DNA from: Rhodocollybia butyracea | Lineage: Eukaryota > Basidiomycota > Agaricomycetes > Agaricales > Omphalotaceae | NCBI GenBank assembly: GCA_015501585.1 | Contig: JADNRY010000270.1 | Location: 19,634-83,633, forward strand | DNA length: 64,000 bases | Reading direction: 5' to 3' | Shown here: positions 1 through 11,479 of the stretch, piece by piece | Numbering within the stretch: the first letter of the stretch is position 1 | Layout of the letters: each line of letters begins with the position of its first letter | Notes under the pieces: generated by a model | What the model saw: only the letters and a program-made list of their open reading frames with translations | Told to the model about the DNA's origin: nothing | Database searches by the model: none | Program-made: the position numbers and the translations under genes

Positions 1-130
1 CATGCACCTAGAAACACGGACACGCACCTGCTTATGCATGTCATAGATGACACGCACTCACGCACCGACTACACGCACAATTCTACGTGCCCCTGGCAAA
101 ATACTCTCTTCCAAGCAGCGTTACCCTAGT
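1..130. repeat. remnant of the CATGTCATAGA-type repeat
   Basis: The first 100 bases carry repeated CACGCAC steps and the string GCATGTCATAGATGACACGC. This resembles the repeat block at the far right of the window, where GCATGTCATAGACGTGC occurs. I see no gene here. The similarity is short, so a common origin is an inference. Confidence 0.35.
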
Positions 131-134
131 CATG

Positions 135-171
135 TACGGAGTTGGCAAGCATACATTCGCCACCTCTGTAT
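135..171 (-). repeat. CTAG-ended palindrome, copy 1
   Basis: Imperfect palindrome whose core reads, on the minus strand, GAGGTGGCGAATGTATGC followed by TTGCCAACTCCGTA. CTAG lies just outside the core on the lower-coordinate side. It is one of eight dispersed copies in the window. Confidence 0.7.
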
Positions 172-1139
172 TTTACTAAAAAAAGCCAGCCAAGTCTGCC
201 GCATTAAGATGAGGGTGCAGGTTTGTGGCCCTGAGATTATTGAGGGGGATTTAAACAGTGGATGTACTACAATGTTCGTGTTCTGAATCGCATTTAAACC
301 AAATGCTGCGGACGAAGAAAGCGCGGTAGTCACTAGGACCACAACTGACCACAAGATCTTGTCTCCCTGGTGAGTGGTCCTGCTTTGATTCCGTACGTGG
401 AATATCGCATCGCCATCTAAAGATGGATGAGGAAGGTATGAATGGGGGCACATGTGAGAGTCTATGCTCCTAGCCTCGTCCCAGAACTTCAGGAAAAACG
501 CCTCGAATTTTTTGTTGTGGACAATCGGCGGATATGATGCCTATGAGGAATGAGAGGGAGGGAGGGGAGATCACTCGGAAATCAAGACCGGCAGGATCAA
601 GTTCGGTTGCGAAGAGGGTTGTTAAGAGGATTGTCGAGTGGGAGGAAAAGCTCAAACGGAAATTGAATGGGATGGGGTGTATATTGGCCAGTGAGGGTGT
701 CAAAGAAGCCAAATTAATCAGCAATCGACTCGCGTTTGACCATTTCGAGAATAACCTATCTTCTTCGCCAGCTACTCTGGCTTATACGCCCAGACTTCTA
801 CCCACAGCGCCTTTGGCGCACTAATCGGCTGTAATCCACCCTCCTCCTCATTTCTTCTCCTGCATACACAATTCCTCTACAAGCGTCACTCGAAGCACAT
901 AAGCCGTGTCTCCTGGGCCGTTACTCGTGGCGAACATGGGTGATTTGGCTTTATCGGAAGTTGGGGCTGAGTATCGGAAGTCGGAAGAAGGTGTACGTTT
1001 GACTTTTCGTATCCTCAAAGTAAGTAAGTTTGGTATATTCTTGCTGATGTTGCCCTCCATGTCTTCCGATGTATTTCCGTCTCTTCTACCTGACTCTCTC
1101 TCTCCCTCCTGTTAAGAACAACCGGCACCAGGACTTTTG
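172..1139. other. unassigned stretch, no gene recognised
   Basis: Only short overlapping reading frames in conflicting phases are present. None resembles a family I know, and no repeat shared with the rest of the window was seen. Confidence 0.4.
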
Positions 1140-2360
1140 TACTCCACAGCACATCTTAGGCTGGATAATTCGTACTTCCGAGGCAGTAGCTGTACTCAAT
1201 AATGGACCGCGTCAAGGAGATCCGGTTTCTCATGTTGCTAGTACGATTCTTTCTCAGTTTACCAGAGGTTTAATTAAAATATCCTGCCTCAGGCTTGAAG
1301 TATGTTTTTCATTCTGCTTCTTTCAAAATTTGCATCATCCCACATTTACAGAGCTCCAGCAAGCGTAACCTTGGGGTAATCAACCACCATCATAAGCATC
1401 TGCAGCAATGGCTTTCCGAACAAGATGTAATTCATACTGGGACATCGGAAGAATTAGGACAGTATCGGCAGAACAAGTAATGTTCTGGAATCTATGCCTA
1501 CTACTAATCCGGCGGATGTATACGTATAGCATGAATTATACCACAATCAGGTATTACTATATTGACAGTGCTCTTTGCTACTCTATTCGTTTCTCTGCTG
1601 TGTTACTTTAAAGTTCAGTCTGAAAAGGACAGTATTCTCTCAGTCAAGTGGTAGGTCTATAGCCACTTTTGTGGTTTTGTTTTTGGGTGAATAACACTTC
1701 TACAAACTCATATTTATCCTCCTGCGTGGCTGAATGATCTGTGCCTGGTTCTGCGCGCGCTGCGCTGTGCACCACGGATGTCCAAGTTGTGCATGTTGAC
1801 AAGCTCGGGCTGCTTGTGAATGAAGGAGTCAAGTTGACGTGCTGGGCATCTCTCACTAATGATGTTCAAGTGGCAGTCTGAGTCCATCTCCTATGTAACA
1901 GGATCAACTACAATTCACAGGGGAACAGTGTCCCACGCATGGGAGCTTTGCAGCTCGAACCATACATCCATGTTATCGTCCCAAAGCATCGCCATGCCTT
2001 CACCCCGCTGGTGACCTCTGGTCATGCTCTGTCAGTGGAGCGCCTACGCTATGACAAACAGTATAGACCACACATCCCGCGGAAGCTCAAGCTGTGCCGA
2101 TTCTGCAGGCTGGCAGTAGAGGACGAGTGTCATGTATTGCTAGGCTGCAAAGGTCACCTAGGATTGGTGTACGTGTGACATCGATTCATACTGGATCAAG
2201 TACTGGATATAGAGGTATTAGCACCAGATTTACTGAGGGCTCGACAGGGCCTATCCAACTATGGTTTCCTCTGTGGATTTCTGCTTGATTGTCAGGGTAT
2301 CTTCTTGGGTCAGGAGCCTTATATCCCCGACCCAGACCTACATGCTACATAGCTTGAATA
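1140..2360 (+). mobile_element. degenerate LINE (non-LTR retrotransposon) 3' end
   Basis: The best-preserved piece runs from about 1939 to 2165. It matches the C-terminal end of fungal LINE reverse-transcriptase polyproteins. There is a Leu/Arg-rich segment (SGHALSVERLRYDKQYRP), then a zinc-binding motif CRFCRLAVEDECHVLLGC, which is C-x2-C-x8-H-x4-C. Upstream, between about 1140 and 1930, there are only broken phases with stops. The tail continues in another phase to about 2350 and ends in AT-rich sequence with GAATATTGAATATG steps. No catalytic YADD core is visible, so this is a 5'-truncated, decayed copy that cannot move by itself. The motif order is read directly; assignment to LINEs rests on knowledge of the family. 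Confidence 0.6.
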
Positions 2361-2901
2361 TGAATTTTATGCTTTTTGAATATTGAATATGTATTGAATA
2401 TGCACTTGACGGTACGGTACTCATGTGCGCAGCGGGCTCCGAGTCTGTGCGCCAGGGTGATTGGGTTCATGCTGCCACAGCAGAGTTGAGTGCATGCATC
2501 TGCGACATGTTGGAGACGATGGAATCAGCTGAGCAATTGATTTACTTGCCGAAGTTTCTCCTGCGGTGTCGGTTGTTTATTTTCCCCCCGGAGTGCACGC
2601 CGTGCGGGATATTATCTGATATTATCTATTTATCCTTGTGTTTTACTTTATGTTTTATGTATATTACTCTGTATATTTCTCCGTAGCTGTAGTCTATTCA
2701 AGGTAGCTTACAATACGATTTTCCCTTGCGCGTTTGCTAGGGCTCACTTGCTATAGACCGGAGTGAACTTAGAGCTTATTCGACGTCTTCCTTAATTCAC
2801 TCCAACACGACACACATGGCGCAGTGTGTGTTGCCCCTGCCCCGGCTGTCCCTAAATGGGACCGCGCTGGTTCTTACTTCCTTCCTTCCATCTCACTGCG
2901 G
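2361..2901 (+). other. unassigned stretch with one small ORF
   Basis: An ORF starts with ATG at 2423 and ends at 2686. It has a Cys-containing N-terminal half and a hydrophobic tail. I do not recognise it. The rest holds nothing I can name. Confidence 0.25.
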
Positions 2902-3555
2902 CAGCGTCAAAAAATATCCGGCGAAATTATTGCCGAAATTATTGCTGTAATTGCTTACCTTTTTCGATAGAGATTTCGCGTGTAAATCTTTGATAATTTC
3001 GGCTGAAAAATATACTGTAATTGATTATGTTTTTCAATCCGAATTTCACCGGTAATCTGTTATCTATTTCGTCCGAAAAAGATAATGAAATTCCTTATCT
3101 ATTTCATTAAAAATTTCGCTCGAAATTATTACAAGGTAATAACTGGCCAAGAACTGGGAGGGTCGGTCATGTGATGCATCTGACAAGATTTCCTGTCTTT
3201 GAACGCGACTTATGGGATCCTGTACATGCATGGCTGCACTAGTCACACCCAGACATAAAATTGCTACACCTCTGTCCAGTTCTGCTCTCACATTCACTTA
3301 AAGTATTGTCAGATGCATCACATGACCGAGCCTCCCAGTTCTTGGCCAGTTATTACCTTGTAATAATTTCGAGCGAAATTTTTAATGAAATAGATAACAG
3401 ATTACCGGTGAAATTCGGATTGAAAAACATAATCAATTACAGTATATTTTTCAGCCGAAATTATCAAAGATTTACCCGCGAAATCTCTATCGAAAAAGGT
3501 AAGCAATTACAGCAATAATTTCGGCAATAATTTCGCCCGATATTTTTTGACGCTG
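2902..3555. mobile_element. foldback (long inverted repeat) element
   Basis: Two arms are inverted copies of each other: 2902-3186 and 3306-3555, separated by a loop of about 120 bases. The ends read CAGCGTCAAAAAATATC and GATATTTTTTGACGCTG. The arms are AT-rich with many AATTTCGNNCGAAATT-like steps. The left arm carries about 35 extra bases near 3060-3110 that the right arm lacks. Because of the symmetry, both strands encode the same short peptide phase. No convincing target duplication is visible at the boundaries and there is no transposase, so this is a non-autonomous element. Transcribed, it would form a long hairpin. Confidence 0.8.
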
Positions 3556-3702
3556 GCGTAGTGTCTGAGTACTTAGGTCGAGAATGATAACTGACCAGTC
3601 ACCAAGGCAGTTCGCCTTGGTAAGCGCCCGTTGGTAAGCGCGGTCACCAGACCAAGTTCCCTTTTATCTTGAACCTCCTCGAGCAAAAACCAACGTACTG
3701 TC

Positions 3703-4203
3703 ATGAGCTCTAATCTACAAATATCCACTCGCCAGGTCAAAAATCCTAGAACGACAATACCGGCACCCAAACCAGCTGCTGTCAAACAAGCAAAACAAGC
3801 ATCTCAAACACATGGGGACTTCAACGAGGACAAGGATACTGGGCATGGTCAGTTGACTGGCTCATCCAATACCCAAAATCTAACAGTAATTCTCCAGCTG
3901 GATCTTCTAAATGTGAGCAGAAAATGGCACCTCCTCGACTCATAAAGGAGAAAATCCCAAGTCCCCCAAAAAGGGATGGCAATGGCAATAACAAGATTAG
4001 TAATCAGTCCGCTTGTGCACTCAAAATTACTGCTCTGAATATAGTTTTCAGGAAGTCAACGCAAGTCACAGCAGATGCAGGCCAATATTGCCTATCTCAA
4101 TGGAAACATTATGAGATTTCGCGATCAAGGAAAGAAGCTGTGGCAATGTTACTGTTCCAAAGCGCCCAGTGGTCACAGCTTTAGGTCAATTGATGGGTAC
4201 CGA
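3703..4203 (+). pseudogene. unrecognised coding-like remnant
   Basis: Two overlapping phases look coding. The first starts with ATG at 3703 and is rich in Pro, Lys, Gln and Thr. The second, from about 4050 to 4200, includes QMQANIAYLNGNIMRF. They cannot be joined without a frameshift or intron that I can locate. Low-complexity then coil-like sequence could fit a transposon gag or a regulatory protein, but this is only an impression. Confidence 0.25.
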
Positions 4204-4659
4204 ATCCATGCAAAGGAGTATGAATATGTGGCATGAAGCTTAAGGTGAGCGGTGTGCGCACTTCTTGTTCACTTTTACCAAGAACAAACATGTAGTTTCA
4301 CAGAGTCACACTGTTGTGTTCCTGATCATAGTCTGCCCTGATCCTGAGCCTGCTTGAGCTCTGTTTAATATTTCTGGTATCCATGTTGCACTCCAAATAC
4401 TGCTTTTCCTGACCTGAGCTTGAATCCCATGTTACCCCAGTCACTGCTTGTGTGAACGCTTTGAGAGCTTTCAAAGAATGATCACCTTTAGTAGAACTTG
4501 TCGTGACGGGTTTTCAAGTATAGATTGTTAGTTGGCTCGCGCGGTCCGCAAATCCTCCGAGGAAAATGGGCGCTTGAGATATTGTGAAGTTTGTTCCCTG
4601 CCACATTGATCTGCAATTAAACGCGTATATTCTGGTCGTTTCACGCCTCACTGAAGCTG
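4204..4659. other. unassigned stretch
   Basis: No coding-like phase, repeat shared with the window, or RNA motif was seen here. Confidence 0.35.
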
Positions 4660-5250
4660 ATGTCAAGTCTTTTTGGACCCTATGGCTTTGTGAACTACCC
4701 ACGAGAGGAAGAGCGTGCGTTTGAAAGCATGCAGGTTTCATCGGTGCAGTCTTTTGAAGGAAAAGACCAGATTCATCTCTTCCCGTCTTGTAATGGCTCA
4801 AAAGTCAATATTCAATATTCAATTCTTGAAGCTTTGACGCGTGAAGGCTCTCTGCCATCTGGTAAGTTATCTAATGAGCGCCTGAAGTCGTGGTACACCC
4901 CTCACTAAATCACAGTTGTTTCCTTCAGGCGTCTTCGATGTCAATTCACGCGTTCTGCGCTAAGCCCAACTGGAACCATCTCACACCATTACGCCGACAT
5001 TCGTCCAAACCGTAGACCATCATGTTTACTCATCCAGTGATTCCAAGTGACAGAAGGACTTGTTAAATTGGAAGACGAGCCGCCGAGGTTTTCGTGTCAA
5101 CTTACGCACAAGCTTTGGACTTAACGCTGCGGAAACGGAAAGAGAAGCTATCTGGTCGATAGAGATTGACGCATTGACGTCCTATGTAATGCATATCGCT
5201 GGATGTCAAGCTTGTCAAGGTGTTTTCATGTTTGGTTGAAAGTGAGTCTT
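4660..5250 (+). pseudogene. unrecognised exon pair
   Basis: A phase starting at ATG 4660 reads through REEERAFESMQVSSVQSF and ends at a plausible donor (GTAAGT) at 4862. The matching acceptor TTCCTTCAG is at about 4929. The next exon quickly runs into stops in every phase. I do not recognise the protein. The spliced structure suggests an old host gene fragment now decayed. Confidence 0.3.
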
Positions 5251-8039
5251 CTTTGATCTTTTATGCTCAGAGAAGGAAACTGACTTCGCTTTTTTAATAG
5301 CCCTGCATTTATGGATTCGCGACATGCTCAATTCCCCGTCTTTGCAAACGAACAGCATTCATGCGCCACGGCTATCGCCAATCCCTACTCTCGTTTCGGT
5401 CTCGCTACCGTCCTTTGCAGCCAACATTGCAGACACCTCGTAACTTTACCCTCTTGCCGCTACGCTATACCACACCAAAACTGGTTTATTATACCATTGG
5501 CTTTCCATTTCCGCGTTTTGCATGTGCAAACGTCAGGCTCACTTGTTCTTTGGCCCCAGAGCAACAACTACTCGGAATGAAACCCGAATCTACTGAGCCG
5601 TTACCAACGCCCATTGCTCATCCTGACGTCGAAAGCACCAGTCTGCGCTGTCGTCTTTGTTGACCCAGCTCGCCGTTATCTCCTGCACATTACTTGCGTC
5701 TCCTCCCCAAACGCTCATCAAAGGATTCTAAATCTTCCTCAGCTCCCGCTTCTAACACGCCAGTGGCTAGGACTAGTTTTTGGTCTGCCTCTCCTTGTTT
5801 ATTCCGAGATCTATTCCCTGCAACAGGAACAACATCGGCGTTTGTTGAGGAAATGCCATAGGAAGCTTTATGCATCAAGTGGCCGGTACGTGAAGCTGTA
5901 GGGGGCGCGCCCGATACGGCGAAAGCGAGGGTAAAGGCTAGTTGGTTACAAAGAGCCACGTTAGGATGTTTGTTTCACGTTTTGATTCATTTAGCGTTGT
6001 AAAACTCTGACCTGTCTTTATCTCTAGTCTTTCGAACAAAGGGCGCTCGCCCTCGTGTTTGACCATCTTTGCTATCTGCTCAGCTGAATGAGCTCGCCAC
6101 TCGTATACGCTTTAGGAGACCTTACGCCCTTGCTCATATCATACAAAGAAGATATCAAGAGTCGGGTACGAAGTACGCTAGGAGGAATTTCATTGCATAC
6201 TGGTTTCATTCAGGTGAGCTTTGATATCTCTACTTGCAGCTCAAATTCCTCATCAGTTCGTGTTACAGGGAGGGACACGCGTTTTTTGTCAACCGCTGAA
6301 CAGCGTTTACGGGGTTAGAGGGGCCTGGAAATCCTTCAAAATGGTTCACCATTGGTGCCCTTGTTTGTGGTGGCAGCGGTAATGGACACTGCGAGTGGAT
6401 TTCACGGCAGTCGAGGATCTGTACGTCCTGTTGTTTATGCAATTATCTGAGTAACGATTCACCCAGCCTATGTGTTCAGTTACATTTCGGACTATACATC
6501 TATGACCTCATATAGTATGTGCTGTTGTTGATATTGCCACTGGCCAGGAGAGGAGACAGGTACCTGTTCCCATTTCGCAGACTTGAACAGCTGAGGGCAG
6601 TACAAGAGCACTTGACGATAGCAACAACCATTCTAGTACTACCCCATGATGTCGATGAGTCGCAAGGTCGTGGCGGACGTGTGTTCGAGATGGAGAGCAC
6701 AATTACTTCCACTTTCAGGCTCTTTGGCCAAACGAGAGCGTTCTTCAGCGGAGGACTGGTGCCTAGTTGGCTACTTTGGGAAGAAGGAATGCAAATGCAA
6801 ACGTACATTTGTTCTTATCTTATGCTTTGTTTTCCTGATGCTCTATACAGTCTACAGAGCCTGGGAACGCATCCTCATCTTCAGTTAAACTCAAGACCAC
6901 TTCAAAATCCCATTTTTCCTATGCCAGTACTTCAACTGTCTTTGTAGTCAAATCACACGAACTGGGGAGTCCGATTTTGATTTCACTCCATCCGCGGCTT
7001 CGATTCCATTCAACTCGTCTTTTCCATCTCCAACTGCAGCATCTTCCAGCGCGTTCACGGTGTCGAGATGCTTAGCCCACCTACGTCGAGGGCGATGCCG
7101 CCTGCTTCAGTGATATCTGAAGTTTCAGGAGTTTCTGGCCGCCCAGAGACATTCTCATCTCTTTCTTTCCCTGTTAGCGAGGCTGCGAGTTCAGAGAAGG
7201 ATTTCGAGCTTGTACGATCGAGTACAGGGGCCTCGCCACGCGCACCTCCTGCGCAAATGCAGGCCCCTATGAACTCTGATAGGTTCTGGTTTTGGTTCAG
7301 GGGTCACCACAATCACGGCTCCTACCCCCATTCAAGTTCTGGTTTGTCCTGGGCCAGGAGGCGGAAAATATCTTACGCGGGAACAGATCCAACATTCTAT
7401 TGACCAGTCGAACACGAATCATCCAAACCGACTTGGGGATAGCTCGAGACCGGCCAGGATCTAGAGTGGGTACAGGCGTAGGCATGGGAGGGGGCTCAAG
7501 CTCCCACACACCAGGTTCAGCATGACTCGAGTATGCACTCTAACTATTCGAACTCGCCTCTTAACCCGAATATGAGCACATCATCTTGACCAACATCCGT
7601 CTCACGGGCAGCTGCATCACCAAGTGTACCTGCATCCTCCGCCGATCCTCAGATGCGCCAAACACGTTCCACTCACACTCCTTCTCCCTCTCCACTCACC
7701 GCGTCTCCTTGGATCGCAGACAATTTGTCTGTGTCTATGACTTCCGACTACGTCTCCTCCCCTCCCTCAGCAGCACTCGCATGTTTGAGCGTGGGTTGGG
7801 GAGATGGGGTTCAGATGAACCGGGTTAGAGGTGTTTTTCGTTTACGGTTTGTGTATATAGGATTGGATAAATTCGGGTGATATAGTTACCTTTGCTTTGC
7901 TTTGCATGTATATGAAATTTTGTTTATTCTCTGGTGCGTGTAGTATTGTCAATTAAACATGCATGTTAAAGGTTGAACATTGAACGTGAAGTGAATGTTG
8001 ATATTTCGGATGTGGAGAGGGAGGTACTAACTTTATATT
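5251..8039. other. unassigned stretch with scattered coding-like phases
   Basis: Coding-like composition appears in patches but changes phase. At 6520-6720 one phase includes LPHDVDESQGRGGRV. At 7340-7480 a Gly/Pro-rich phase includes GGGKYLTREQIQ. At 7653-7830 a Ser/Pro-rich phase precedes a Trp-containing tail. These could be pieces of one decayed gene on the plus strand, but I cannot join them or name a family. Confidence 0.25.
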
Positions 8040-8240
8040 GTTCACCCCGACGATCGACGCAGCTCCTTCACTCAATTCTCAGCTAGTGCAATTTTCCACT
8101 GGGTTGACAATGGGTGTTGCACAGAGGACAAGTGTTTTGAAGAAGATCCTGAAGGGTATGAAGCGATGATGCATGATGGGAAGCTTAGACAGAGTTGGCG
8201 GCCATATGCGGCCATATGTTCGCCGCCTCTGTATCGATAA
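8040..8240 (+). pseudogene. TET/JBP-like dioxygenase relic (C-terminal end)
   Basis: One open phase from 8040 to a TAA at 8238 reads VHPDDRRSSFTQFSAS, then FHWVDNG, then EEDPEGYEAMM. It aligns residue by residue with the C-terminal part of the larger dioxygenase on the minus strand at 19.9-22.3 kb (VHPDDRRNSFTQFSAG, FRWVENG, EEDPEGYEAMV). The Arg of the RRxSFTQ motif, which binds 2-oxoglutarate in this fold, is kept. The HxD metal-binding part is absent, so this is a 3' fragment only. It ends inside a copy of the CTAG-ended palindrome. Confidence 0.75.
8191..8234 (-). repeat. CTAG-ended palindrome, copy 2 (internally duplicated)
   Basis: GAGTTGGCGGCCATATG is followed by a second GCGGCCATATG and then TTCGCCGCCTCTGTAT. 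The core matches the eight-copy palindrome family but contains a short internal duplication. It overlaps the end of the dioxygenase relic. Confidence 0.55.
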
Positions 8241-8772
8241 CCACTAATGAATCGGGCCGTTCGAACCGCTAAGCGCTGATTAACAAAACTTTTTGCTTTT
8301 CTCTTTCATCTCGTAGCTTGACTCATGTTCTTTGCGCGCTCACCAAGATGGCGGGATCATTATAATCTTAGAGTACCGGATGGTAAACGAAAACTGATCC
8401 CAACCAACTCATAAAAAACTCCAGAAGAAGATTCTCCCAAGTTATACGCCAGATACTCCAGTTTATTGTCAACCCAATCTTTCTTGTTGTTATCGAATCT
8501 AGCGCGGTCGTTGGTAGGACCGCAAAGGAAGTTTGTGGTCAGAAAACCATCTACTGCTTAAATGTCTTTACTTGTGGAACGAATCCATGTACGCTCACGC
8601 GCTCAGGTTGGACAAGCGCAGCATCACCCGCTCAATACTCCAATTCCTTTCTCGTGGCTAGCCAATGTTGCAGGTTCTGTTCCAGTCCAACAACAGTGGT
8701 ACATTGTGTTCCATTTTCTCCGTAATTTCCTCACTAATCTCTCCCTTAGTATATTCATCTTTGTGCTACCAA
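8241..8772. other. unassigned stretch before the first R1 copy
   Basis: Two phases overlap between 8562 and 8772 and could be a 5' exon of the R1-type gene that follows. No start or splice site decides between them. Confidence 0.25.
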
Positions 8773-9933
8773 ATGTCCATCATCCTCTCGCCGTCTCCTT
8801 TCGAGACTTATCGACATTATATGTCTCTCGGCTTAACGCCTTTCCATTACGATCTACACCGCCAACTCAGAAAGCCCCCCAACCAAGTTCAAGACTTGCT
8901 GAAATATTATGGTATGGACTATGTAGCAGAGTCGCTAGGCACTGTTGGAACGAATTTATTCTCAAGTACGTGTCGCTCAAACCCAACCGATATCAAGTTA
9001 TTTAATACCGTCTTCTGTTACGCAGGAAGCGCTTTGAATGCATCTATGTTTCACCTAACGATGAGGATTCCGCTGTACATTTGTCACCTACGAAAAAGTG
9101 ATCACTGAAAATATCCGCCGCGGACACCTTCCACTTCTGCCAAATCTCCGCGCAGTAATGACCTCGACTTTTGCCGGTATGATGACAGATCAAGCCACAG
9201 GGACTGAGCTGGAACCTCTCCGCGGAAGGAAACGCCGGTAACCAGGAAGACCGACGTCTATTCCCGCGAGTATGTGAACATTAAAAGACACGAGAAACGT
9301 AAGCTGTGCGCTTACCTTTTCTTCCTGAGCTGTCCTCTCACTCTTCTCTTTGCAGTGCTCAAATGTACAATGCGAGGAAGTGTGTCGACGTATTCTTCTA
9401 GGCACGGCAATCGTTATCACTCCACCTTATCCTTGTCCGACCAAACACGAGCACCCCTATGAGTACATTTTCGAGGGATGGTCATGCTCCGGCAATTCAG
9501 CCTCCGTCAGTGGGTTATCATCGACTCCGCTCATTATTCTCTGTTCCAACTGCACTGGCAGTCAGCATCAGATATCAGGCGGCGACCCGAACAACGAGAA
9601 CAAAGCCTTTGATCAGGGTATACGTGCGATGGGTGGGGGCAGAGATAACATTCTTGGAAAGCTTCCATTGGTGGTCGATGTTGGAAAGAGGGCGTCATAT
9701 GCTTTGAACGCCAGAGGGAGGGCGACGGAAATTGAGGCAGATTCAGAAATGATATGGAAAACTATCGTGCAGGGCGTTACGGAGAAAGCTTGGGGAGTAG
9801 TCGACGTGAGGTGGATAGGAGAAATGAAGACACTGGGAAACCTTGTACGTCCAACCTGATGTCCAACCTTGGTATCTCTTTTCTAATTTACTTATTCAGG
9901 ATCTGCGGCCACATTTTTACTACTTGAATGCTT
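8773..9933 (+). pseudogene. R1 family copy 1 (most complete, multi-exon, unknown function)
   Basis: This is the longest copy of a gene-like family that recurs at least eight times in the window. The first exon starts at ATG 8773 and reads LTPFHYDLHRQLRKPPNQV. An intron runs from 8966 to 9025. The next exon contains ECIYVSPNDEDSAVHL and then ENIRRGHLPLLPNLRAV. A second intron at 9299-9355 (GTAAGC to TTTGCAG) is the hallmark shared by the copies. A long exon follows with VCRRILLGTAIVITPPYP and PLVVDVGKRASYAL. A third intron at 9845-9899 leads to a short last exon ending at a TGA at about 9931-9933. A one-base slip in the A-run near 9095 and another near 9232 break the phase. I recognise no domain. 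Conserved introns argue for a real gene ancestor and not simple repeat DNA. Confidence 0.55.
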
Positions 9934-9988
9934 GAGAGAGAAGTTTTTCCAGCAACGAAGGCACGCCAGTGTTGTCTGTTCTAGTTAC

Positions 9989-10028
9989 ATACGGAGGCGG
10001 CGAATGTGTGCCCGCGTACTCCGCATAT
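9989..10028 (+). repeat. CTAG-ended palindrome, copy 3
   Basis: Left half CTAGTTACATACGGAGG (starting just upstream at 9982), centre GCGAATGTGTGCCCGCG, right half ending CCGCATAT. It lies directly downstream of R1 copy 1. Confidence 0.75.
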
Positions 10029-11351
10029 ATAACCCTCACAGAGTATTGAAGCTGACTGGAACCCTCAGCGAGTCCTCGAGGTACGTGCACTGTTCCTTTA
10101 TGACAACTTCAATACTTATCTCTTCGATAGTTAAGGGACGCGACTAGAAGTGCTCAAATTTCACTGTCATCACATGACTGGCCTTTCCACCGTTCTTCGG
10201 GCTTCGAGTTCAACGTTCAATATTCAATCTTAACTGTTCTACCGCTCCTTTGACTACCAGCAACTTCTTCGCCACTACCGTGAACGAAGTATTCAAATCT
10301 GGAACTTGGACGCCGAATATCATACGCTTCTCGCGCTATTCAGAGGCTTTACACAGCTCAAATCCAACCATGAAGATGAATGTTCATGTACGTTATATTC
10401 CCTCCCAAGTGTGCCGTTCGTCCTGACCAATTGTTAGATGATGGTTTCCGACACCGGACGGCCCAAGAACAATGCCTTTCCCAGAGACAAGTTCAATTTC
10501 TCAAACAATCAGTCGTGCGACATTGCCAAAGCTGCAGAACGAGAAACTCGCTAACTCTCAGTCATCCCATAGTCGACCACGGTTCAGACTTCCCATTCGT
10601 GAGTCCATTGAAGTCATTTTCATCATTCCCTTACTTGAGCTTGGTCTAGTTTCAACCTCGTCTTTCAAAACATGAACTTCGACTCTTTCTGTCATCGCTC
10701 CGCGTGTACCAACACTGAACGTCGTTTCACAAACTGCGCTGGAAAAATGACAAATACAGAGGTAAAGTTTTAGCGAAAACGTGAAAACGTAGGAGAAGGA
10801 CTCTGTGGTATCAGAGACTTGGACCTGTGCGACACAGGTAGCGGGAATATATGGTACGTGGTTTAATAACTCGATTCTCGCAAGGGCTAACAGGAAGTTT
10901 TAGGGGGGAGCATCCATCTATTATTCTGAACTTATATTCCGAACTTCTATTTATCGTAAAGAATGAAACGGATAATGATATTCTCAACGCGGGATCTTGA
11001 GACTAAGTTAATCTTACATCTTGGATTGGGTTTGAGCTCTGTATGCTATTGGTACCGGAACTGAAAGATGAATTGCCCTCCGGTCATGTTTATCCTCATC
11101 AAACGATGCCCATTTGCTCTGTACCTCAAGCCCAAACCTATAATTTTCTGGTTCTACGGCACGTTGTGGCATTACTTTTGTCTGTCTCGTGTCTGATTCA
11201 CGCGGATGTAGAAACACCGTTAGAGGCGAAACGGAATAATAACTGCGCGAGATTGGAATAGCAAGATGAATCACGTTCCCGTCATGTCTATCTCCCTCAA
11301 ACGATACCTGCTCTGTATCCGCTCTTCTGGCACAAGCGCAAGCTTAGCTGC

Positions 11352-11389
11352 ATACGGAGGTGGCGAACCTATGCCCGCCTACCCAGTAG
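11352..11389 (+). repeat. CTAG-ended palindrome, copy 4
   Basis: TAGCTGCATACGGAGG then TGGCGAACCTATGCCCGCC. The right half is worn: CCAGTAGATAACTAG instead of the expected inverted copy. Confidence 0.7.
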
Positions 11390-11479
11390 ATAACTAGAAA
11401 CCTACCGGCGACCGCCCCCAACGCAGTAATTATTGGCATCACCGTGATGAAAATACCAATACTACGGCAGGAGTACTGT

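Larger units (their letters stand above)
9934..11479. other. unassigned stretch between repeats
   Basis: Apart from two copies of the CTAG-ended palindrome, I see only short conflicting phases. TTCAATATTCAATC-type strings near 10210 recur near 4810, 13545 and 28635. No gene is recognised. Confidence 0.35.

Noticed and set aside
3064..3518. Two ORFs with the same peptide (SDASHDRxSQFLASYYLVII) as a gene pair
   Set aside because: They are the two arms of the foldback element read on opposite strands. The identity comes from the inverted repeat.
2902..3555. Mutator-type element with a 9-bp target duplication
   Set aside because: The bases outside the arms do not repeat in any 8-10 bp frame that I can find.
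9156..9200. GTAATG...CACAG as an intron of R1 copy 1
   Set aside because: R1 copies 1 and 3 both keep an open, similar phase through it (AVMT...ATGTE), so it is more likely coding.
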